In this document: one piece after another, positions 30,070 through 42,247 of the stretch
How the letters are laid out: every line of letters starts with the position of its first letter
How positions within the stretch are numbered: the first letter of the stretch is position 1
Assembly: GCA_003153035.1 (NCBI GenBank)
Contig: PMBT01000153.1
Span: forward strand, 1-50,677
Source: Opitutia bacterium
GTDB lineage: Bacteria > Verrucomicrobiota > Verrucomicrobiia > Opitutales > Opitutaceae
Direction: 5' to 3'
DNA: 50,677 nucleotides
Program-made: the position numbers and the translations under genes
Notes under the pieces: generated by a model
The model's database searches: none
Told to the model about the DNA's origin: nothing
What the model saw: only the letters and a program-made list of their open reading frames with translations

Positions 30070-30096
30070 AACTTGTCAACTATTAGTTGACAAGTT
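30070..30096. repeat. 27-bp perfect palindrome (copy A)
   Basis: AACTTGTCAACTA-T-TAGTTGACAAGTT, 13-bp arms around one base; AT-rich in a GC-rich background. Confidence 0.92.
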
Positions 30097-30196
30097 TCCC
30101 AGGCCGCGACCGGTCTCGCGCCAACCCACCGTCGGCCCGCCGGAAGGTTCGGCCCTTCCCGAGCCCGGAAGCCGGATGGGGGAGGAAAAGGTCCGG

Positions 30197-32878
30197 CTAC
30201 TCGGAGCTGCTCCTGAGCGTGATTTCGGCCGGGGCGAGCCCGTCCGACTGCGCCTTGAGCGTGATGGCGCCCGGCACGCCCTCTTGGGTGCGGATGATCA
30301 CGAGGGCAAGTCCGTTGTAGGCCTTGCGCTCCTTCGCCTGGAAGGGCTCGAAGCTGGTGGCGTCGCCGCTGTCGACCGCCACAATCCCGCCCGGACCGGT
30401 GAGTTCGAACCTCACCAGGTTCCTAGCTCGCGGCACGGGCCGGCCTTCCTTATCGGCAACGGTCACCGTGACGAATGAGAGATCCTCGCCGTCGGCCTTG
30501 AGAGCAGCGCGGTCGGCTGCGAGCGTCACTCTGGCCGCAGGTCCGGTGGTCTTCACCACGTCTTCCGCCCAATGCCGGCCGTGCTTGTAGGCCACGACAT
30601 GCAGCTCGCCGGGCTGATATTTCACGTCGTCCCAGCGCAACCGGTATTCGAGCGGGCCGCGCTGGCGGCGCCCGAGCGACTGGCCGTTGAGGAAAAGCTC
30701 GGCCTCATCGCCCGAGGTGTAGACAAACACGGGCGTCACCTGGCCGGCACGCTCCGGCCAGTTCCAGTGCGGCAGGATATGCGCCATTGGAAAATCCGGC
30801 CGCCAGCGCGCCTGATAGAGGAAGAACCGGTCCTTCTTGAAACCGGCGAGGTCAAGAATGCCGAAATAGGAGCTGCGTGACGGCACCACGATCTTGCCGA
30901 GATCCTTGAGTTCCTTCGCCATGCGCGCCTGTGCGGCCGGATCGGAGAAGTTCAGGAGGTTGGTCGTGTCGGCGTTGTAGGGCGTTGGCTCGCCGAGGTA
31001 GTCGAATCCCGTCCAGACAAACTCGCCCGCGGCCGGCGGAAACTCGTCCAGTCCCTTGAACTCCACGTCCGGCGGCAGGGCCCAGCGGGGCGCGTAGAGA
31101 TCGTACGAGCTGACTTGGAAGTCGGCCCGACCGTCCGCCTTGTCGTTGCTGACCGGAAAGAAGTACTCGCCGCGCGAGCCGACGCAGGAGGCGGTTTCGC
31201 TGCCCAGCACCGGCACCGTCGGGTGCTTGGCGTGGAACCGGGGGTACTCGCCGGGCTTGTAGTTGTAGCCCAGGACGTCGAGGGCCGTCGCGAATCCGTT
31301 GTAGCCCGAATCAATATTATCGCAGCCCGAAATGATGAAACGCGAGCGATCCTCCTCGCGCACGAGGCCGGCGAGGTGGGCGGCCAGCCGCCAGCCACCC
31401 GACTGTCCCTGCTCAGGGATCTCATTGCCAATGCTCCAAAGAATCACGCTCGGGTGGTTGCGATCGCGGCGGACCAGGGCGCGCAGATCCTTCTCGTGCC
31501 AGTCGTCGAAGAGCAGGTTGTAATCGTTGGGCCGCTTGCCGCGCCGCCAGCAATCAAAAGCCTCGTCCATCACCAGCATGCCCATCCGGTCGCAGAGCTC
31601 GAGCAGCTCCGGGGCGGGCGGATTGTGGCTGGTGCGGATAGCGTTGCCGCCCATCTCCTGCAGCAGCTCAATCTGCCGCTCCAGCGCCCGCGGGTTGATC
31701 GCCGCGCCGAGCGCGCCGAGATCGTGGTGGTCACAGACCCCGTTGATCCGCACGAGCTCGCCGTTGAGCAGGAATCCCCGGTCCGGATCGAACCGGATCG
31801 TGCGGATGCCGAAGGGCGTCTCGAATCGATCCAAAACTTTCCCGCCCTCCTCGACTGTTATGACCGCGACGTAACGATGCGGATGCGGCAGGTCCCAGAG
31901 CTTGGGGTGGTTCACCGTCAGTGAATTGGAGCGGGCGCGTTCGCGGCCTTTCGCGGGGTCAATCTCCACGGTGACCGTATCAGAAGTTGCGATCGGCATG
32001 CCGCGCTGGCCGCTGGCCTCCAGTTCAAATACCTGCGTGGTAACGGCCGCAGCGACTTTCGCGTCCGAATCGTTTTCGAGCACGAAATCGAGATTCACCA
32101 GGGCGGCGTCCTGGGAGATCTGCGGGGTGGTGACGTACCCGCCCCAGTGGGCCAGATGGACAGGTCCGGTCTTCACCAGCCAAACGTTGCGATAGATGCC
32201 TCCGCCGGGATACCAGCGGGACGAGTCGGGCGGATTGTCGAGCCGGATTGCGATGACGTTCTCCGCACCGGCCTTGACGAAGGGCGTGAGGTCGAGCCGG
32301 AACGAGGCGTAGCCGTAGGGCCAGCCGCCGACGAACTGCCCGTTGAGCCAGACGGCGGCATAGGCCATGGCGCCATCGATATCGAGACTGATCTGTTTGC
32401 CTTCGTCCGCCGCATCGACCGAGAAATGCTTCCGGTACCAGCCGACGCCCCACCACGGGAGCTTGCCCGTGTCGCCAGGATATTCCTGCTTGAACGGCCC
32501 TTCGATGCCCCAGTCATGCGGCAGGTTGAGCAGCCGCCAACCACGGTCGTCAAAGCCGGCCTGCGCATACGACACGTCCCCGCCTGGATTTCCCGCCGGG
32601 CGCACCGGCGCCGGGGCCGCGGGACTCAGCAGATCGTTGCCCGTCGCCATGATCCAGGGCTTGATCTTCGCGTAGGCCAGCCGTTCACCGACTCCGGCGG
32701 GATCGCCCTTCTGAAACCGCCAGCCGTTGTTAAAGGACACCCGTTCGCGCGGCGAGCCATCGGCCCGGGCGACGGCGGGCTGCGCCGCGCTCAAGATACC
32801 GCCGGTCAGCAGGAGGGCCGGGAGGCAGATCAGACCGGCCAGGGAAATAAAACCGACACTGCGGCGGGTTGAATTCAT
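30197..32878 (-). CDS. Beta-galactosidase-type GH2
   Basis: MNSTRRSVGFISLAGLICLPALLLTGG signal; FNNGWRFQKGD, LPHDWGIEGPF, GVCDHHDLGALGAAINPRALERQIELLQEMGGNAIRTSHNPPAPELLELCDRMGMLVMDEAFDCW, NHPSVILWSIGNEIPEQ. ORF opens at 33274; ATG taken at 32878. Confidence 0.95.
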   Translation of the reverse strand: MNSTRRSVGFISLAGLICLPALLLTGGILSAAQPAVARADGSPRERVSFNNGWRFQKGDPAGVGERLAYAKIKPWIMATGNDLLSPAAPAPVRPAGNPGGDVSYAQAGFDDRGWRLLNLPHDWGIEGPFKQEYPGDTGKLPWWGVGWYRKHFSVDAADEGKQISLDIDGAMAYAAVWLNGQFVGGWPYGYASFRLDLTPFVKAGAENVIAIRLDNPPDSSRWYPGGGIYRNVWLVKTGPVHLAHWGGYVTTPQISQDAALVNLDFVLENDSDAKVAAAVTTQVFELEASGQRGMPIATSDTVTVEIDPAKGRERARSNSLTVNHPKLWDLPHPHRYVAVITVEEGGKVLDRFETPFGIRTIRFDPDRGFLLNGELVRINGVCDHHDLGALGAAINPRALERQIELLQEMGGNAIRTSHNPPAPELLELCDRMGMLVMDEAFDCWRRGKRPNDYNLLFDDWHEKDLRALVRRDRNHPSVILWSIGNEIPEQGQSGGWRLAAHLAGLVREEDRSRFIISGCDNIDSGYNGFATALDVLGYNYKPGEYPRFHAKHPTVPVLGSETASCVGSRGEYFFPVSNDKADGRADFQVSSYDLYAPRWALPPDVEFKGLDEFPPAAGEFVWTGFDYLGEPTPYNADTTNLLNFSDPAAQARMAKELKDLGKIVVPSRSSYFGILDLAGFKKDRFFLYQARWRPDFPMAHILPHWNWPERAGQVTPVFVYTSGDEAELFLNGQSLGRRQRGPLEYRLRWDDVKYQPGELHVVAYKHGRHWAEDVVKTTGPAARVTLAADRAALKADGEDLSFVTVTVADKEGRPVPRARNLVRFELTGPGGIVAVDSGDATSFEPFQAKERKAYNGLALVIIRTQEGVPGAITLKAQSDGLAPAEITLRSSSE

Positions 32879-32970
32879 CGACGGAAACGGGGTTGGCGAT
32901 TCAAGGATTCGTGGCACGGGAACGCGGCACGTTAAGGATAACACGCCCAGCCTCAACTCATGAACCCAGT

Positions 32971-33702
32971 TTACTGCAGGTCCACTGAGAAATCGTTGAC
33001 GGCGAAATCGAGCCCGCCAGCTGAAGCGGAGATTTCCCAACCGAACTGCACTTCGTCGAGCAAGACGTCGCCGCCGGCCGGCTTCTCGAACCAGCCCCGG
33101 GCTTTGATCCAGTCGAGGACGGCCTTGATGTCCACCGCGCCGGCCGTCGAAGGGCTGGTGCCCATGAAGGTGAAGACGACATTGGCGCCGTTGGTCCCCT
33201 TGTAGACATCCCAGGTGTGGCCGCCGACGGTGACGCCGGTAATCTCGACTGCCGGCTTGCCGGTCGCATCCCAAGACCGGGCGATGGGGCCCATTTTCCC
33301 GCGCCAGTTCATCCAGAGCATGATCTCATAGGCGTGCCGTTCGCACCAGATGTCGTAAGCCGTGTTGTAGCTGCCGGCATCCGGTACCGTGACCGCAAAA
33401 CGGCTGGTGCAATGAGGCACTGCGCTGAGGCGTTGGTGCACCGCCCAGCCGGCATGCGGATAGGCCTTGATGCCCCCGACCGCGGGATGGTCGGCGTGCA
33501 CGCCCCACTGGGCGTGCGAATTCGCCCAGATGCTCTGGGGGCCGGGGCCCTCGCCCCAGACATTGTTGCGCACGACGTAGCCACCGGTGGGATACTCCGA
33601 GTACTTCTCCGCGGAGGTCCACTTGGGCGATGCCACGCCCGCGTCGTGCTGGCAGCCGGCCAATAGCACTGCCACGGCGAGAAATTGCAGGACGTTTTTC
33701 AT
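32971..33702 (-). CDS. GH12 endoglucanase/xyloglucanase-like lipoprotein
   Basis: MKNVLQFLAVAVLLAGCQHD lipobox; YVVRNNVWGEGPGPQSIWANSHAQWGV; AYEIMLWMNWRGKMGPIA (GH12 nucleophile region); LDEVQFGWEISASAGGLDFAVNDFSVDL. ORF opens at 33855. Confidence 0.85.
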   Translation of the reverse strand: MKNVLQFLAVAVLLAGCQHDAGVASPKWTSAEKYSEYPTGGYVVRNNVWGEGPGPQSIWANSHAQWGVHADHPAVGGIKAYPHAGWAVHQRLSAVPHCTSRFAVTVPDAGSYNTAYDIWCERHAYEIMLWMNWRGKMGPIARSWDATGKPAVEITGVTVGGHTWDVYKGTNGANVVFTFMGTSPSTAGAVDIKAVLDWIKARGWFEKPAGGDVLLDEVQFGWEISASAGGLDFAVNDFSVDLQ

Positions 33703-33721
33703 TGTTCGCAGGCGGATGATT

Positions 33722-37030
<3,309 letters not shown>

Positions 37031-37235
37031 CTACAGGGTCCCCTGATCACCAAAGCGGTCAGGGAGGAGCGCGAAGATCCTCATGAAATCGGCGGCCACT
37101 GCAATGTCGGACTGAAGCGAACCGAGCGCCGGTGACCAGGCTCTCCCCCGTGCACAGGCTTGCTCCGCTGGTGTAACGCCGTTCATTTATCGCCATGCCT
37201 GGATCGCGCCTGTCATCCCGTTCCCCGCAGAATCC

Positions 37236-38582
37236 ATGAACCCTTGCGATGTTTGCCTTCAATGCCTGTCCCCAACCGTGGTCGCCGCCCTCCCCAGCCT
37301 GCTCATGGTCGGCTCGTTCGCGGCCCTCGCCGCCGCCACTCGGGCGCACGCGGTGCCCGCGGAGCAGTTTGCTTCCTTCACCGCCGACGGCGCTTGGTGC
37401 TGGTTCAGCGATCCCCGGGCGGTCTACCACGACGGGAAACTCTACGCCGGCTGGATGACCTCCAACGGCTCCGTCCAGGTCGGCATGTTCGATCCCCGAG
37501 GCGGCGGGGCGCCCACGGTCGTCACGCTCGCTGAGCGCTTCGAGGTCGACGATCACGATCATCCCTCGCTGCTCTTCCTGCCTGACGGGCGCCTGGCGGT
37601 GTTCTACGCCCTGCACGCAGTCGGTGACCTCCACCTCAGGCTCGCCGGCCACCCGGGCGGGCTCGGCGAGTGGACGCGCGATCGCACCCTGGGCTTCGAC
37701 CGGGGCGGCGGCCCGCGCGGTGTCACCTACTCCAATCCGGTGTTGCTCGCCTCCGAGGCCAACGCCGTCTACGTCTTCTGGCGTGGCACCGACTACAAGC
37801 CGACGTTCGCCGTCTCGACCGATCTTGGTGCCACCTGGGGCAAGCCGCGGACGCTTATCCGCCGGGTCGGCAGCAGCGACGATGTCCGCCCGTACGTCAA
37901 ATACTGGAACGACGGCCAGGGGCGGATCGATATTCTCTTCACTGACGGCCATCCGCGCAACGAGCCGGCCAACTCCGTTTACTTCCTGCGCTACGAACGG
38001 GGGGCGTTTACCAAGGCCGACGGCACCCGCGTCGGCACGGTGGCCGACCTGCCGTTCGATCCCGCGCAGTGCGACCGCATTTACGATGGCGCAACCGCGG
38101 GACGCGCCTGGATCTGGGATCTGGCCGAGGATCGCGAAGGCCGGCCGGTCGCTGTCTATACCCGGCTCCCGACCGAACGGGACCACCGCTATCATTACGC
38201 GCGTTGGGACGGAAGCCGGTGGTTCGACCGGCAACTCGTCGCCGCCAGCAGGTGGTTTCCCCGCACCCCCGCCGGGGCAGAGGAGCCCGAGCCGCATTAT
38301 TCCGGCGGCGGCGCGCTCGACCACCGCGATCCCGGCACGGTCTACCTCTCCCGGCCAGTCAACGGCGTTTTTGAAATCGAGCGTTGGAGCACGCCAGACG
38401 GCGGCCAACACTGGAGTTCGGCCGCGGTGACGAGCGGCTCCCTAGCGGACAACGTGCGTCCGGTGGTCGCAGCCAACGCCCCGCCTGGCATGCCCGATCT
38501 TCTGTGGATGCAGTGCGTTGGCGGCTACGTGCATTACACTAACTACCGGACCGCGATAAAAATCGCCACCCCTCGGCGGTAG
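37236..38582 (+). CDS. Secreted BNR_4-like beta-propeller protein
   Basis: ADGAWCWFSDPRAVYHDGKLYAGWMTSNGSVQVGMFDP...DDHDHPSLLFLPDGRLAVFYALH...YSNPVLLASEANAVYVFWRG...KPTFAVSTDLGATWGKP. Confidence 0.85.
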   Translation: MNPCDVCLQCLSPTVVAALPSLLMVGSFAALAAATRAHAVPAEQFASFTADGAWCWFSDPRAVYHDGKLYAGWMTSNGSVQVGMFDPRGGGAPTVVTLAERFEVDDHDHPSLLFLPDGRLAVFYALHAVGDLHLRLAGHPGGLGEWTRDRTLGFDRGGGPRGVTYSNPVLLASEANAVYVFWRGTDYKPTFAVSTDLGATWGKPRTLIRRVGSSDDVRPYVKYWNDGQGRIDILFTDGHPRNEPANSVYFLRYERGAFTKADGTRVGTVADLPFDPAQCDRIYDGATAGRAWIWDLAEDREGRPVAVYTRLPTERDHRYHYARWDGSRWFDRQLVAASRWFPRTPAGAEEPEPHYSGGGALDHRDPGTVYLSRPVNGVFEIERWSTPDGGQHWSSAAVTSGSLADNVRPVVAANAPPGMPDLLWMQCVGGYVHYTNYRTAIKIATPRR

Positions 38583-38731
38583 CGCCCAGTGGGATCGGGG
38601 GCATCGCCGTTCTGCCCGGGGCGAAACTCCCCTTCCAGGGGCCACCGGCAGCCTGCCCGCCGCAGCCTCCCGCGAAGGCCGGGTTCCCGCCCGCCGGATT
38701 GCCAACAACCGAACGGCGCTTCCGGAGAAGT

Positions 38732-38758
38732 AACTTGTCAACTAATAGTTGACAAGTT
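38732..38758. repeat. 27-bp perfect palindrome (copy B), exact reverse complement of copy A
   Basis: AACTTGTCAACTA-A-TAGTTGACAAGTT; differs from 30070..30096 only in the centre base, i.e. inverted copy. Confidence 0.92.
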
Positions 38759-38855
38759 GATGAACCGACAGACTCCCCCGTCCCTGGCTCGCTACGGGTC
38801 ATTTCCGGACGGCCGCCTGGGCAGGGCGGCGGGGAGCCGGAGTCATGGGGCCGGA

Positions 38856-39845
38856 TCAAGGGGCAGACGCTTCGCGCAATCGAGCGACGATCGCGGCCGG
38901 CACGGCGATCACCGTGCCGTGCCGCATGCGGAGCGGAGTGTTCTCGAACGGCAAGGTCATCTTATCGGTAACATCCTCCCAGGTCTTGAGGTCGCGCGAG
39001 CGCATCGCACCATAGTGTTTCTGCATGTAGGCGTCGAAATAGACGATGAACTCATCGCCGATCTTGATGGCCGTCGGCCCCTCGGCCCACAGGCCCGCGG
39101 GCGTGAAGGGCGGACTGAGGTCGGCGTACGGCCCCTCGAGGTCGTCGCTTGAGGCGATGCGCAGGTGCTTCTTCGGCGGGTGGAGCGTCTCATCTTTCAC
39201 GATGAGGTAGAACCGCCCGTTGGCCGGGAGGATCGTGGCATCGATCACCGTGAACCCGGGATCATAGAACAGCCGGGTGGGAGCGAAGGAGGCAAAATCA
39301 GTCGTCGTCGTGCAGTAGATGCGGTTGTTGCAGTCCTTGCCCGTCGCCGCCTCGGTTTCCGGAAACTTTCCGCGGATTGCTGACGCCCAAAAGATGAGGT
39401 ACCGCTGACGTTTCGCGTCGTAGATGATTTCGGGGGCCCAGCTGTTGCGCACGGCCGGCTCGTGGGCCATCACGGGAATCTCCTGCTCCGCCGACCAATG
39501 AATGAAGTCCCGCGTGGAGGCGTGACCGATGTTGTTTTCGTTCCAGCCCGATGTCCACACCAGGTGATAGGTGCCGTCCGGTCCGCGCGTGACGCACGGA
39601 TCGCGCATGAGTTTCTCCTTGCTGCCAATCTCCGGCGCCAGATAACTCCGTCCGCCGTTCAGCGCCTCCCAGGTGTAGCCGTCGCGGCTCCAAGACAGGT
39701 GCAGGCCGTCCTCGCCGTTCTTGGTGAACGACGTGAACAGGCAGCAGGTGTCAGCGGAGGCCGCGGGCCTGGCTTCGTCGGCCCGATTGAACGTGGGAGT
39801 GGCGATCAAAACCGCGGTCACTGCAAGCAACATGGATTTGGGCAT
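38856..39845 (-). CDS. Glycoside hydrolase, GH43-like
   Basis: ATG at 39845 MPKSMLLAVTAVLIATPTFNRADEA; LMRDPCVTRGPDGTYHLVWTSGWNENNIGHASTRDFIHW; VRNSWAPEIIYDAKRQRYLIFWAS; VIDATILPANGRFYLIVKDE. ORF opens at 40421. Confidence 0.88.
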   Translation of the reverse strand: MPKSMLLAVTAVLIATPTFNRADEARPAASADTCCLFTSFTKNGEDGLHLSWSRDGYTWEALNGGRSYLAPEIGSKEKLMRDPCVTRGPDGTYHLVWTSGWNENNIGHASTRDFIHWSAEQEIPVMAHEPAVRNSWAPEIIYDAKRQRYLIFWASAIRGKFPETEAATGKDCNNRIYCTTTTDFASFAPTRLFYDPGFTVIDATILPANGRFYLIVKDETLHPPKKHLRIASSDDLEGPYADLSPPFTPAGLWAEGPTAIKIGDEFIVYFDAYMQKHYGAMRSRDLKTWEDVTDKMTLPFENTPLRMRHGTVIAVPAAIVARLREASAP

Positions 39846-40031
39846 CGCAGTTTCGAGGGTGGGCGCTTCGCGATTCCTGGCAACTGCCGAGTGCGCCGGG
39901 CGGGGCCGGTTCGCGCTTGTCGCGGGCCGGGCGTTGGGCTGTTCTCGTGACAGAGCGCGTTCCGCGGCCGCTCCGACCCGGCAGGACCGCGCGCTTGTCC
40001 CGGATTCCCCCAACCTCCACCGATCCCTCCC

Positions 40032-40532
40032 ATGCACAGCGTCTCCCCAGAATCGCTCAAGGACAATGTCTTCAAGCTCATCAGCCAGGACTGGATGCTC
40101 ATCACCGCGGGCGATCGCACGAAATTCAACACGATGACCGCGAACTGGGCCGGGCTTGGCTACCTCTGGTATCAGCCTGTCAGCTACTGTTTCGTGCGCC
40201 CGCAGCGTTACACCTTTGAGTTCATGGAGAAAAGCGCCTGCTACACCCTTTCTTTCTTCACGGAACAGCACCGCGACGCCCTTAGCCTGTGCGGCAGCCA
40301 GAGCGGCCGGGACATCGACAAGGTGCAGGCCGCCGGTCTGACGCCGGCCTTCACGGAAGCCGGCACGCCTTATTTCGCCGAGGCGCGGCTGGTGCTGGAG
40401 TGCCGGAAGCTCTACGCACATTTCCTGGAGGAGTCATCATTCTGCGACAGCCACATCCCCGCCGAGGCGTATGCCGCCAAGGATTTCCATCGGATGTACA
40501 TCGGCGGCATCGAACAGTGCCTGGTCGCCTGA
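40032..40532 (+). CDS. Flavin reductase-like FMN-binding protein
   Basis: LISQDWMLITAGDRTKFNTMTANWAGLGYLWYQPVSYCFVRPQRYTFEFMEKSACYTLSFFTEQHRDALSLCGSQSGRDIDK. Confidence 0.88.
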   Translation: MHSVSPESLKDNVFKLISQDWMLITAGDRTKFNTMTANWAGLGYLWYQPVSYCFVRPQRYTFEFMEKSACYTLSFFTEQHRDALSLCGSQSGRDIDKVQAAGLTPAFTEAGTPYFAEARLVLECRKLYAHFLEESSFCDSHIPAEAYAAKDFHRMYIGGIEQCLVA

Positions 40533-40665
40533 ATCGCGGCGCAGCCGTTTTCGCGATTCCGGCGGGGTTCCGGCTTCGCAGCGTGCCGTGAGTGGGCATT
40601 CGTCCCCGACATGACGCTCGGTCGAACGCCTACGCGTTCAGCCCCAGCCCTAAGCCAACCTTGCA

Positions 40666-40714
40666 GTAGCAACGTCGCTTGCGACCACTAATCGCCCGCA
40701 AGCGGGCTTCCTAC
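40666..40714. repeat. REPIN-like double hairpin
   Basis: GTAG-caac-GTCGC-tt-GCGAC-cactaatc-GCCCGC-aa-GCGGGC-ttc-CTAC: GTAG and its complement CTAC bracket two hairpins. Confidence 0.65.
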
Positions 40715-40816
40715 AATCTCGAGCCACGCGGTGGAGTGGCTTGGCCGTTGGACCCTCCCAGCGTGTTGAGGTAAACGTGCGCGACCCAAAACCGCCGATT
40801 TGCCCTGGGCCCAGCA

Positions 40817-42160
40817 TCAATTACCGAATGGCTTCTCGACCGCGACTACCGGACTGGGCGGCACATCGAAGCTTTCGACCGAGTCGGGATGAGCTGGATC
40901 GAAAGCTTTGAAGTCGTCCACGATGTACTTTGAAATGTCCAGCCGGGTATCCTTGATTCCTTGGACGATGCATTTGGCGAGTTCGTAGGCGCCGTAATTG
41001 TCATGGTGGGTGTTGTCCACCTTGTCGGGACCCGTCCGGGCAAAGGCCAGCTTGGACTTTTCCGGCCCCAGCGCCTCGTAGAACGGTATGCTCATGGCGT
41101 TGAGATCGATGAACGCGACTTGCAGCTCCCGCGCAGCCTGGCGTGATGCCTCGGCATAATCCGCCAGCGACGGCTTGATCCGGCCGTTTCCGTCAAATCC
41201 GCGGCGCTCCATCGGCGACACGACGACGGGGATCCCGCCCTGCCGGCGGACGGCGTCCACATGCTGTCTGATCTCCGCCTTGTACGTGGTGAACGGACCG
41301 CCGGTACCGGCTGCGACCTGCTTCTGGTCGTTATGCCCGAATTGCATGATCAGGTAATCGCCGGGCTTCATCACGCTCAGGATCTTGTCGAGCCGCCGCC
41401 GGCCGATCGAATCGCGGTAGGTCTCGCCCGATTCCCCGTGGTTGGCGATCGCCACCTCGGGCTTGAAAAAGCGGGTCAGCATCTGCCCCCAGCTGCAAAA
41501 AGGTTCACGCGACTGGTCGCAGACGGTCGAGTCGCCGAGCAAGAAGATCGTCGGCACTTCCACTCCGGCAATCTCGACGGCGCAGACTGCGGGATGCTCG
41601 TTGCTGAATTCCAGGGTGATCCGGTTGTCCCACGCCCAACCTTCCTGTATTGATTCACGCGGGGCCTTCAATCTGACTTCACCAGCCGGGATGTCGTCCG
41701 TGGCCGCGATCATCGGCGTTCGGGTATTCACGATGAAGCCGGCCGTCGCAAATTCTCCGGACTTTGTGTGAACTCTCTCCACCATCAGTCGTCGCAATTC
41801 TGCCTTGATCGTGGTGGTCGTTTCACCCTGGGCGTCACCCAGCGTGACCGTCACGCGGTAGTTGCCCTCGGCCGGAACCTGGACCGAAAAGAAGAACGGC
41901 CGGTCGCTGGTGATGAAATCACCGCGCAACGGATCGCGGCCGCCCCGGTCAACGCCGGTGACAACCGTCCCCGGTTCGAAACCATAGCCGCGCTCCGGCG
42001 TGTAAACGGTCGTGGGCAGAACCTGGGTATACCCTGGCGCTTTATCGCCCGGGCCGAAGTCAAACCGGTACGGCTGGGCTTCCGCGGCACTGGCGGGCGC
42101 CAGGGCCAAGCCGGCAGCCGCCGTCAGCAACGACCCGATCACCCAAGATACGGTTTTCAT
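40817..42160 (-). CDS. SGNH/GDSL esterase, CE12-type with N-terminal beta-sandwich-like domain
   Basis: MKTVSWVIGSLLTAAAGLALAPASAAEA signal; PYRFDFGPGDKAPGYTQVLPTTVYTPERGYGFEPG; PTIFLLGDSTVCDQSREPFCSWGQ; IMQFGHNDQKQV; VDNTHHDNYGAYELA. Confidence 0.93.
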   Translation of the reverse strand: MKTVSWVIGSLLTAAAGLALAPASAAEAQPYRFDFGPGDKAPGYTQVLPTTVYTPERGYGFEPGTVVTGVDRGGRDPLRGDFITSDRPFFFSVQVPAEGNYRVTVTLGDAQGETTTTIKAELRRLMVERVHTKSGEFATAGFIVNTRTPMIAATDDIPAGEVRLKAPRESIQEGWAWDNRITLEFSNEHPAVCAVEIAGVEVPTIFLLGDSTVCDQSREPFCSWGQMLTRFFKPEVAIANHGESGETYRDSIGRRRLDKILSVMKPGDYLIMQFGHNDQKQVAAGTGGPFTTYKAEIRQHVDAVRRQGGIPVVVSPMERRGFDGNGRIKPSLADYAEASRQAARELQVAFIDLNAMSIPFYEALGPEKSKLAFARTGPDKVDNTHHDNYGAYELAKCIVQGIKDTRLDISKYIVDDFKAFDPAHPDSVESFDVPPSPVVAVEKPFGN

Positions 42161-42247
42161 TTGAAGAATCCATCGGATCGCGGACGGTCCCGCTTCCTTC
42201 TGTGAATCTGTACGCGTCGCCGTCATCCGTGGTTCCATCCGACAGCC

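Noticed and set aside
37059-38411. 450-aa minus-strand ORF
   Set aside because: Antisense to the BNR_4-like gene, which has clear family motifs and a signal peptide.
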